From assembly GCF_000407185.1 (NCBI RefSeq), contig NZ_KE136484.1, positions 186,001 to 250,000 of the forward strand: a DNA stretch of 64,000 nucleotides, given 5' to 3'. Position numbers and translations under genes: made by a program. Below, in pieces: positions 25,850 to 33,192 of this stretch (its first letter is position 1; each line of letters starts with the position of its first letter). The stretch comes from Enterococcus malodoratus ATCC 43197 (lineage in GTDB: Bacteria > Bacillota > Bacilli > Lactobacillales > Enterococcaceae). Under the pieces are notes generated by a model. That model had not been told where the DNA came from. It saw nothing but the letters and a program-made list of their open reading frames with translations, and did not search any database.

Positions 25850-27358
25850 TTAGTTCATTTGTGAAGCATTCTTTTTGTTTTTCATGATTTTACGAACCAT
25901 CGTTTGGACATTTTTCAGGTCTTCATACTTGTCCTTGCATTCTAAAAAGAGGATCGGTATGTTTTGACTATTTTCGATCGGGAAGAACTTATTCGTACTG
26001 ATGATCAAGTCCACTGAGCCATCGGCTAACAAAAAGCGATGAGGATCAACAAAGTTCAATTTAACTAAACCGCCGGTACTTCTAGTGAAGAATTTTTTGA
26101 GCCAGATAGAATTGAACTCACCCGTGGAGTCGTCGATAAAGACGGATAATTCATACTCTGTCATAAATTCATTGGCGATACTTAACGCAGCGTAAAGGAA
26201 GATCGTATAGTCCAGCTGCGAATAGATCAAACTGTTTCTAGGACTGATGTGTTCAAAGCTTTCCCGGAGATTTTCCTGAACGATCGCCATGTCTTCAGGG
26301 TAGAGATTGTAATGCTCACCGATTGGAACATAGTTATAGAAGCTTTTGAACAACAGTCGGGTGTGAATGACATAGAGTTCTTTTTCCAATTCAACGGAAT
26401 CAAGCAAAAAGTGATTAAAGAGCCGTCCGATGTTTTGGAAAAAGAATTGATTGGCTTGGTAAATATTTGAATCAATCTCTTTATGGTATTTTTTCAGCTC
26501 CTGAAAGAAGCTGTTATTACGATAGAAGACCATTTTTGATTGCAGGAAAAGCAGCATAAAGAACAGTTCATCTTTGAAATTTGTATACGCTGAAACATTT
26601 TCTTCAGAAATAAAATGAAAATGCTGGACGAATTTATTTCCAATAAGGATCGACTCGACAGGCAGCTCATTGTTCTTGATCTTATGATCCGCCAAGTAAC
26701 GAATCAAGGTGATATCAACTAAGTAATCATATTGCATCTTTGTGATGGGATCGATTTGATCCGAAAGTAAAAAGCTGAGCTTCTCAAAAATGAAATTTTT
26801 CTCTGTCGAATTTTCGATATTGAAAGGATGTCCATAACCACCGTAAAGCTGCCAAAAGAAGCTTAAAAAGAACATTCGAATCGTTGGTTCTAGTCCGGAT
26901 AGGACAAGTTCGCCATTTTTTAGATGAAGATCAATGTTGGCTTCTTTGAGATAATCCCGGACTTCGTAAACATCTTTCTTTAACGTGGAATAGCTCAAGC
27001 TGTACTTATCCATCAATGAGTCCATTGTATTTTCTTTATTAAGCAATAACCCTTCAAGCAAGTCGATCTTGATCGAAATGTGATAGATGACTAGAGATAG
27101 CTCTTTATTTTCTGAGTAATTCGTTTGAAGAATTTGGTATTTTCGGTCTGATGTGTTGAGAGGTGAAGTTCCGATTTTTCCCTTAACTTCATCAGCTAGC
27201 GCGGCTAGGCGATCCAAGTATTTTAGTGTGGTTCGTTTTTCAAAGCCGATTTGTTCTGATATTTCATTGATATCGTGAAAACCAGGATTTTCTTTTAAAT
27301 AAGTATAAATAGCAAAAAGTGCCTGACTTTCAAAATCTAGTAGTAGATCGATGTTCAT
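25850..27358 (-). CDS. Mga-like PRD-type transcriptional regulator
   Basis: Large regulator (502 residues) of the Mga/AtxA type. The N-terminus has two HTH segments (NEISEQIGFEKRTTLKYLDRL near 30-50, and YSLSYSTLKKDVYEVRDYL near 118-136). A helical PRD-like middle follows, and the end is EIIB-like (VDLIISTNKFF, then PILFLECKDKYEDL). It is divergent from gadC across 430 bp, so it is the obvious candidate regulator of the acid-resistance genes. That link is positional inference; lactococcal gad loci use a different, Rgg-type GadR. Confidence 0.78.
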   Translation of the reverse strand: MNIDLLLDFESQALFAIYTYLKENPGFHDINEISEQIGFEKRTTLKYLDRLAALADEVKGKIGTSPLNTSDRKYQILQTNYSENKELSLVIYHISIKIDLLEGLLLNKENTMDSLMDKYSLSYSTLKKDVYEVRDYLKEANIDLHLKNGELVLSGLEPTIRMFFLSFFWQLYGGYGHPFNIENSTEKNFIFEKLSFLLSDQIDPITKMQYDYLVDITLIRYLADHKIKNNELPVESILIGNKFVQHFHFISEENVSAYTNFKDELFFMLLFLQSKMVFYRNNSFFQELKKYHKEIDSNIYQANQFFFQNIGRLFNHFLLDSVELEKELYVIHTRLLFKSFYNYVPIGEHYNLYPEDMAIVQENLRESFEHISPRNSLIYSQLDYTIFLYAALSIANEFMTEYELSVFIDDSTGEFNSIWLKKFFTRSTGGLVKLNFVDPHRFLLADGSVDLIISTNKFFPIENSQNIPILFLECKDKYEDLKNVQTMVRKIMKNKKNASQMN

Positions 27359-27702
27359 AACTTAACACTCCCTCAAGTTCAACAGTATAGCCCGTAATTA
27401 TTAAAGAAGGACTCAACACTATGTGAAAGTTGATTTAAAGATGTCTGCGAGAATTCTCTTTTGTTAGCACCTTTTTGTGAAGCACTATCATTTGAAGCAA
27501 AATTTAAGGCAAATATTCCAAAATTTTGCGAGCTTTTTTCACACAATTTAGACTTGCGCCCATTTTTCTTAAAAAAGCGTTTTTATCTTTTGACGAAAAT
27601 AAAGAGCAAGTGGTGATTATTAAAGGGTTTCTTCCATAATGATGGCAGAAATCCGTTTAACAAACTTTCTAATAGAAGGTCAAAATAAGGCTCAACCACC
27701 GT

Positions 27703-27730
27703 TTGACTTTGTTTTTTTTAGGTCTAATAT
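27703..27730 (+). promoter_or_regulatory. gadC promoter
   Basis: TTGACT (27703-27708), a 16-bp T-rich spacer and TAATAT (27725-27730), about 60 bases before the start codon. Confidence 0.55.
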
Positions 27731-27745
27731 GATGGCTGTAGTTCG

Positions 27746-27759
27746 GAAGTGCGCACTTC
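27746..27759 (+). promoter_or_regulatory. perfect 14-bp palindrome in the gadC leader
   Basis: GAAGTGCGCACTTC is a perfect 7+7 dyad about 16 bases after the -10 box, where a bound protein would block or modulate early transcription. Confidence 0.5.
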
Positions 27760-27790
27760 GATTGCAAAGAAATTAAAGGATGTGTCACAA

Positions 27791-29269
27791 ATGAATAAAG
27801 AAGAGAATAATGCTTCTTTGGACGAACGTAACCAGCTTACTGGTGTTCAACTATTCTCAATGACCACTTCAATGGTTATGACTGTATACGGATTTGCAGC
27901 CTTCGCTAAACAAGGTCCAACAGCTTTGTTCTTCCTATTTTTAGCAGGTATCTTATGGTTCATTCCGGTAACACGTTCCGCTGGTGAAATGGCTTCAGTC
28001 GATGGTTGGAGCAAAGGCGGTATCTTTACTTGGGGTCGCCATATGTTAGGCGAACGTCTTGGTTGGTCCGCTCTATTTTATCAATGGATCCATATCACAG
28101 TTGGTATGTGTACCATGATGTATTTCATCATCGGTTGTTTATCGATTACGTTTAATGTTCCTGTTATCAATACGAACCCATTGTTCAAATTCATCATTAT
28201 GATGGTTATCTTGTGGGGCTTGATTTTCGCACAACAACGCGGAACAAAAATCACAGGTAAAATCGCTCAATGGAGTTTCACGATCGGTGTTATTATTCCA
28301 GTTTTTCTACTATTGTTCTTAACAGTTGTCTACTTGGTTAAAGGCAATCCAATGTTGATTCACATCACCCCACATACGATTTTACCAAAAAATTGGAGTG
28401 GTAGTGTATTAGTAGGATTCGTACCATTTATCTTAGCCTTTGCGGGTGCTGAAGGATCAGCTACTCACGTAAAAGACTTAAAGAAACCATCTGTTTATCC
28501 TAAAGTTATGTTAGCTTTAGCAATTTGTGCGATTGCTTCTGATATTATCGGAACAATTTCAATCGGCGCAACAATTCCAAATGCAAAAATTCAATTGAGT
28601 ACTGGTATTGTTTATGCTTATGGCGCTTTAGTTCAACAATTCCCATGGATCAACGTTGTCTTTATTGAACGTTTGATTGGTTTGTTACTTGCTATCGGTA
28701 TTATTGGTGAAATCAGCAGCTGGGTCGTTGGACCAAATGCTGGGATGTATGAAGCAGCTAAAGAAGGCTACTTACCAGAACGTTTTGCCAAAACAAATGC
28801 TTATGGTGTTGAAACAAACGTCATGGTTTTACAAGGTGTGATTGTTTCAATCATGGCTGCACTATTAACTTTCGGTGCTGGCGGAGATAAATCAAACCTT
28901 TCATTCCAAACAGCAATGAGCTTGACCGTTGCATTATATACCTTAATGTATATGCTGATGTTCGTTACTTATTTAGTTTTAGTTTTCAAACGCGACGATT
29001 TGAACCGTACGTTCCGTGCAGCAAAATCTAAAGTAATGCGCGTCATCATGGGTGTTCTAGGTTTAGTATTATCAGCTTTCGGGTTTATCGTAACATTCTT
29101 CCCACCAGCTGCTTACGATATGCATCAAAAACACACATATATGACATTGTTATTGACCGCGTTTATTATCGTCTTCTTCATTCCATTGATCATGTATCAG
29201 TTCCATAAAAGATGGACTGTTCATCCTCATGATGAATCAGGCAGCGATTTGCATCATCCAGTTCACTAG
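27791..29269 (+). CDS. gadC: glutamate/gamma-aminobutyrate antiporter
   Basis: Membrane antiporter (492 residues, about twelve helices) of the APC family. It brings in glutamate and expels GABA made by GadB, so consuming cytoplasmic protons. FSMTTSMVMTVYGFAAFAKQGP, TRSAGEMASVDGWSKGGIFTW and FAGAEGSATHVKDLKKP are GadC-like. The C-terminal tail is histidine-rich (HPHDESGSDLHHPVH), consistent with a pH-sensing plug. The ATG at 27791 follows AAGGAT; a longer frame from 27749 overlaps the palindrome and is unlikely. gadB follows after 77 bases. Confidence 0.9.
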   Translation: MNKEENNASLDERNQLTGVQLFSMTTSMVMTVYGFAAFAKQGPTALFFLFLAGILWFIPVTRSAGEMASVDGWSKGGIFTWGRHMLGERLGWSALFYQWIHITVGMCTMMYFIIGCLSITFNVPVINTNPLFKFIIMMVILWGLIFAQQRGTKITGKIAQWSFTIGVIIPVFLLLFLTVVYLVKGNPMLIHITPHTILPKNWSGSVLVGFVPFILAFAGAEGSATHVKDLKKPSVYPKVMLALAICAIASDIIGTISIGATIPNAKIQLSTGIVYAYGALVQQFPWINVVFIERLIGLLLAIGIIGEISSWVVGPNAGMYEAAKEGYLPERFAKTNAYGVETNVMVLQGVIVSIMAALLTFGAGGDKSNLSFQTAMSLTVALYTLMYMLMFVTYLVLVFKRDDLNRTFRAAKSKVMRVIMGVLGLVLSAFGFIVTFFPPAAYDMHQKHTYMTLLLTAFIIVFFIPLIMYQFHKRWTVHPHDESGSDLHHPVH

Positions 29270-29296
29270 AATTGACAGAACGAGAACCACAATCGT

Positions 29297-29325
29297 TTTT
29301 CAATGAAAAATGATTTTTATATAAT
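29297..29325 (+). promoter_or_regulatory. possible internal promoter before gadB
   Basis: TTTTCA (29297-29302), a 17-bp spacer and a perfect TATAAT (29320-29325), 22 bases before the gadB ATG. Confidence 0.4.
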
Positions 29326-29346
29326 ATAAATGAGGAGATTTTTATA

Positions 29347-30723
29347 ATGAGTACAGATTATTTAGAAAGTTCATTTTTAGGAAGTAAAGAAGCTGCTCGC
29401 AGCATGCCTAAACAAGTATTACCTGAACAAGGTATGAACCCAGACACCGCCGAGACGCTCGTCAATCATATTCGCTTGAATGAAGCTAAGGCAGATCAAA
29501 ACTTAGCAACATTCTGTACCACTCAAATGGAACCACAAGCAGACCGCTTGATGATGGGATCACTTGAAACGAATGCGATTGACAAATCAGAATATCCAAA
29601 AACCGCAGCAATGGAAAACTATTCAATTAGTATGATTGCACATATGTGGAATATTGGTGAAGGCAAAGAATTATATAAAGACTTCATCGGAACTTCAACA
29701 GTTGGTTCTTCAGAAGGTTGTATGCTAGGCGGATTGGCTTTATTACACAGCTGGAAACATCGTGCTAAAAAAGCTGGATTTGATATCGACAACTTGCATG
29801 AACATAAACCTAACTTAGTTATCATGTCAGCATTCCAAGTTGTATGGGAAAAATTCTGTACGTACTGGAATGTCGAGATGCGGGAAATTCCAATGGATGA
29901 AAACCATATGTCATTAAACACTGACATAGTTATGGACTACGTGGATGAAAATACAATTGGGGTTGTGGGTATCCAAGGGATTACTTACACTGGCCAAGTA
30001 GATGATATTCAAAAATTAGACGAATTAGTTTCTGAATACAACAAAACAGCTAAATTACCAATTAAAATCCATGTTGACGCAGCCTTTGGCGGTTTCTTTG
30101 CACCATTCGTTGACGGTTTCAAACCATGGGATTTCCGTTTGAAAAATGTAGCATCAATCAATGTATCAGGACATAAATACGGGATGGTTTATCCTGGGAT
30201 TGGCTGGATTGTTTGGCGCGAAAATACGGAAGATTATTTACCAGCAGAAATGCGTTTCTCAGTTCCTTACCTTGGCAGCAGCGTAGATTCTATCGCTATT
30301 AACTTCTCACATAGTGGTGCACATATTGTTGCTCAATATTACAACTTGATTCGTTTTGGCCGTGAAGGATTCACAGCTATCATGAACAATGTAAGAGAAG
30401 TTTCAACACGCATCAATACTGAAATTAAAGCGCTAGGTATTTTTGATATCTTAAATGATGGTTCAAAATTGCCAATCAACTGTTGGAAAATTGCGGATAA
30501 CGTTGAATTGACTTGGAATCTTTATGATTTAGAAGACAAGTTGAAAGAATACGGCTGGCAAGTGCCTGCTTATCCACTTCCTAAAGATCTTGACGATGTA
30601 ATTATCAGTCGGATCGTTGTTCGTCCAGCTATGACTATGGCTATCTGTGATGACTTTATTGATGATTTACATCGTGCAATTGACGATTTAAATCGTAATC
30701 ATTTGATTCATCACGCATCTTAA
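29347..30723 (+). CDS. gadB: glutamate decarboxylase
   Basis: PLP-dependent enzyme (458 residues) that decarboxylates glutamate to GABA, consuming a proton. The cofactor lysine is K277 in INVSGHKYGM, with HVDAAFGGF before it and STVGSSEGCMLGG binding the phosphate. The C-terminus ends in HLIHHAS, with histidines where the pH-gating histidine lies in E. coli GadB. TGAGGAG lies upstream of the ATG. Partner of gadC. Confidence 0.95.
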   Translation: MSTDYLESSFLGSKEAARSMPKQVLPEQGMNPDTAETLVNHIRLNEAKADQNLATFCTTQMEPQADRLMMGSLETNAIDKSEYPKTAAMENYSISMIAHMWNIGEGKELYKDFIGTSTVGSSEGCMLGGLALLHSWKHRAKKAGFDIDNLHEHKPNLVIMSAFQVVWEKFCTYWNVEMREIPMDENHMSLNTDIVMDYVDENTIGVVGIQGITYTGQVDDIQKLDELVSEYNKTAKLPIKIHVDAAFGGFFAPFVDGFKPWDFRLKNVASINVSGHKYGMVYPGIGWIVWRENTEDYLPAEMRFSVPYLGSSVDSIAINFSHSGAHIVAQYYNLIRFGREGFTAIMNNVREVSTRINTEIKALGIFDILNDGSKLPINCWKIADNVELTWNLYDLEDKLKEYGWQVPAYPLPKDLDDVIISRIVVRPAMTMAICDDFIDDLHRAIDDLNRNHLIHHAS

Positions 30724-30744
30724 TTTATAATAGCATCTGTTATT

Positions 30745-30783
30745 AAAGCCCTGATAAAGTAATTTATTTATTAGGGCTTTTAA
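30745..30783 (+). terminator. intrinsic terminator between gadB and the GluRS gene
   Basis: Stem AAAGCCCTGATAAA with TTTATTAGGGCTTT (near perfect) ending in TTTTAA. Readthrough could still link gad and gltX. Confidence 0.75.
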
Positions 30784-30799
30784 ACTGGAGGGAATCAAA

Positions 30800-32311
30800 T
30801 TGAAAAAAGATAAAGTAGAAGTTACCGGCGACGTACGAGTTCGATACGCCCCAAGTCCAACAGGTTTTTTACATTTAGGGAATGCGCAATCTGCGTTATT
30901 CAACTATTTGTTTGCCAAACACTATAACGGCACTTGGGTCTTGCGAATTGAAGACACTGACTTGAAGCGAAATGTTCCACATGGCGAAGAAAGTCAGATG
31001 GAGAATCTTCATTGGTTAGGTATCGACTGGGATGAAGGTCCGGATAAACCGAAAGTTGAATTTGCCCCTTACCACCAGAAGGATCGTGTGAATCTATATC
31101 ACAAATATGTACAACAATTGTTAGACGACGGCTTTGCTTATTTAGATTATGCAACCGAAGAAGAATTAAAAGAATTACATGACCAACAAATCGAAGCCAA
31201 AATAGCGCCTCATTATGATGGACGCTGGTATGGTGCAACCGAAGAACAAATTAAACAAGCCGAAGCTGAAGGACGCAAACCGACTGTTCGTCTTCATTTA
31301 CCAGAAGATCACATTTATGGTTGGGATGATATGATCAAAGGCCGTGTTGAATTCAATTCAGACAATATCGGCGGAGACTTCATTATTGAAAAAAGCAATG
31401 GGATGGCAACTTATAACTTTGCGGTAGTTATCGATGACTATTTAATGAAGATGACACACGTTTTACGCGGGGATGATCATATTGCGAATACACCTAAACA
31501 AATCGCCGTATACGAAGCACTAGGTATCCCACAACCGCTATTTGGACATATCACGCTGATTTACAGCTTGGATACCCACAAAAAGTTGAGTAAACGGGAC
31601 AAAAATACGTTGCAATTCATCAGCCAATACCGTAAATATGGATATTTGAATGAAGCATTGATGAACTTTATCGCCTTCTTAGGCTGGTCACCAGTTGGAG
31701 AAAAAGAATTGTTCACTCGTGAAGAATTGATTGAAGCGTATGATATCAATCGGATGTCAGCTTCACCAGCTTATTTTGATCAAAAGAAACTAGACTGGAC
31801 CAACGCTGAATATATCAAAAAGACTTCAGTGGATGAATTAACAAAACGGATCATGTTGTTAGTTGACGCTGCAGAAACCGATGTTGCAGAACAACTAAAA
31901 GCAATCGGTATCGAAAATGAATTGGACTTCATCAAAAAAGTAGTTACTATCTACCATACTGAAGCTAAAACATTGATGACATTTATGGAAAAAGTTTTGT
32001 TTATAAAAAATGCGAATCAAGTAGCATTCACTTATGCAGACTTGGCAGAATTCGACAGCGCGGACATCAAACAAATTTTGACTGCAATGTCGGCTGAATT
32101 GAAAGACGCGGCAGAACCAGTGGATTACCCAGCGATTTTATCAGCCGTTCAAAAAGAAACAGGACAAAAAGGACGCAAGCTGTATATGCCATTGAACGTC
32201 GTCTTCACAGACAGCAAATCAGCACCGCAAATCACTGATATCCTATCAGTAATGCCAAAAGCAACGGTGCAACATTTGATCGACAATGCCTTGGAACACC
32301 TAAATAAATAA
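30800..32311 (+). CDS. gltX: glutamyl-tRNA synthetase
   Basis: Class I synthetase (503 residues) charging tRNA-Glu. The HIGH-type motif is FLHLG within APSPTGFLHLGNAQ (residues 17-30) and the KMSKS-type motif is KLSKRD. The start is TTG, supported by TGGAGGG. Enterococci normally carry gltX beside cysE/cysS, so this copy next to gadB is probably a second paralogue; that is background knowledge, not seen here. In lactobacilli a GluRS gene is also found beside gad genes. A terminator follows. Confidence 0.88.
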   Translation: MKKDKVEVTGDVRVRYAPSPTGFLHLGNAQSALFNYLFAKHYNGTWVLRIEDTDLKRNVPHGEESQMENLHWLGIDWDEGPDKPKVEFAPYHQKDRVNLYHKYVQQLLDDGFAYLDYATEEELKELHDQQIEAKIAPHYDGRWYGATEEQIKQAEAEGRKPTVRLHLPEDHIYGWDDMIKGRVEFNSDNIGGDFIIEKSNGMATYNFAVVIDDYLMKMTHVLRGDDHIANTPKQIAVYEALGIPQPLFGHITLIYSLDTHKKLSKRDKNTLQFISQYRKYGYLNEALMNFIAFLGWSPVGEKELFTREELIEAYDINRMSASPAYFDQKKLDWTNAEYIKKTSVDELTKRIMLLVDAAETDVAEQLKAIGIENELDFIKKVVTIYHTEAKTLMTFMEKVLFIKNANQVAFTYADLAEFDSADIKQILTAMSAELKDAAEPVDYPAILSAVQKETGQKGRKLYMPLNVVFTDSKSAPQITDILSVMPKATVQHLIDNALEHLNK

Positions 32312-32322
32312 AAGAAATTGAC

Positions 32323-32356
32323 ACTGCAGCCTTCATTCAAGGCTGCAGTTTTTTTG
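32323..32356 (+). terminator. intrinsic terminator after gltX
   Basis: An 11-bp perfect stem (ACTGCAGCCTT with AAGGCTGCAGT), a 5-base loop and seven T. Confidence 0.88.
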
Positions 32357-32361
32357 TTAGT

Positions 32362-32441
32362 TCTGCTTTTCGCAGTTCGCTTTGTTTGAGATAGACAAAA
32401 TGTTTTAGAGGTATTTATTTTTCAGGCTGTTTAGCAGAATG
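32362..32441 (+). repeat. direct repeat, left copy
   Basis: CTGCTTTTCGCAGTTCGC, then TTTGTTTGAGATAGA and a GCTGTTTAGCAGA end. Matched by 32629-32706 in the same orientation. Confidence 0.75.
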
Positions 32442-32519
32442 ATATGTCGATGAAGATAAGTATAAATTTTTGAAAAAATTTATTTCCTTTTTACTTTGAA
32501 TCGACTGCGAGTTCCACTC

Positions 32520-32620
32520 CGCGCTTTAGCGCGATTAGTGGAATCGTATACGTAGTGAAAATCAAACTCATTTTTCTGGTTTTTAGAAAAATGAATACAT
32601 AAATAGGAACTAGTTGTCAG
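32520..32620 (+). repeat. intergenic repeat family, copy 7
   Basis: CGCGCTTTAGCGCG hairpin, ATTAGTGGAATCGTATACG, AACTCATTTTTCTGG...AGAAAAATGAA and GAACTAGTTGTCAG, i.e. the same module order as copies 5 and 6 but on the forward strand. Confidence 0.7.
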
Positions 32621-32628
32621 TTTTTCTT

Positions 32629-32706
32629 CCTGCTTTTCGCAGTTCGCTTTGTTTGAGATAGATAAAATTTTTTAGGGAAATTCATTGTGCAGACTGTTTA
32701 GCAGAT
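32629..32706 (+). repeat. direct repeat, right copy
   Basis: Second copy of the unit at 32362, about 80% similar by eye. The two flank repeat copy 7. Confidence 0.75.
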
Positions 32707-32816
32707 CCTCCCCAACACACCAAAATAATTCTCCCGTACCAAGAATATCCCTCTTATTCTTCATTTTTATTTCTTAACTAACTCTTAAGTGGATACTAAA
32801 TAGTGCTTAACTTTGG

Positions 32817-32830
32817 TGAAAACGTTTTAT
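32817..32830 (+). promoter_or_regulatory. candidate cre site
   Basis: TGAAAACGTTTTAT matches the CcpA consensus at all but one position. It lies upstream of the surface-protein gene, next to TATATAAA. Confidence 0.5.
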
Positions 32831-33058
32831 ATAAAAAAGACTACCCAGTTCTCCTTTAGGCATTTTTTTCTTTTTTTTTGATTAAAAGGCTGATTATTTT
32901 ATTTTCTTAAGTAAAACGAGGGTTGCTAATTGGCGTTTTTGCTTTCTAATAAATGAAAGATTTAAGAATTTGAAGGGCAAGCAAACGGATTGCTTATGAA
33001 AAGTAAAAGTCGTATCTTTTAGCCAGCAAAGGGAAGTAAGAAAAAGGAGCGAATCGTT

Positions 33059-33148
33059 ATGAAGAATACAAAGATGAAGCGTATTTTAGTTGCGGGTATT
33101 TTGTCTATCGATAAAAGTCCACCTATCCGAATGTGTCGCTGTCAGTAA
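33059..33148 (+). pseudogene. 29-codon remnant of a secreted-protein N-terminus, or leader peptide
   Basis: AAGGAG and an ATG start a short frame, MKNTKMKRILVAGILS, that looks like the beginning of a signal peptide and then breaks off into unrelated residues before a stop. It ends 44 bases before the large secreted protein. It may be a decayed gene start or a translated leader; I cannot decide. Confidence 0.35.
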
Positions 33149-33192
33149 AAATTCGGTTGGATAAAAAAGTCTATTAAAATGGAGTGATCAGC

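Larger units (their letters stand above)
27359..27790. other. 430-bp divergent regulatory gap before gadC
   Basis: AT-rich and without genes. It includes a cre-like AAAAAGCGTTTTTA (27572-27585), the gadC promoter and a perfect palindrome (listed separately). The length suggests several regulator sites between the Mga-like gene and gadC. Confidence 0.5.
32312..33192. other. 880-bp gap with repeats, a cre-like site and a remnant peptide frame
   Basis: It holds the gltX terminator, two copies of an ~80-bp direct repeat flanking another repeat copy, a cre-like site at 32817 and a 29-codon frame at 33059. The stretch 32840-33050 is AT-rich and shows no gene. Confidence 0.5.
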
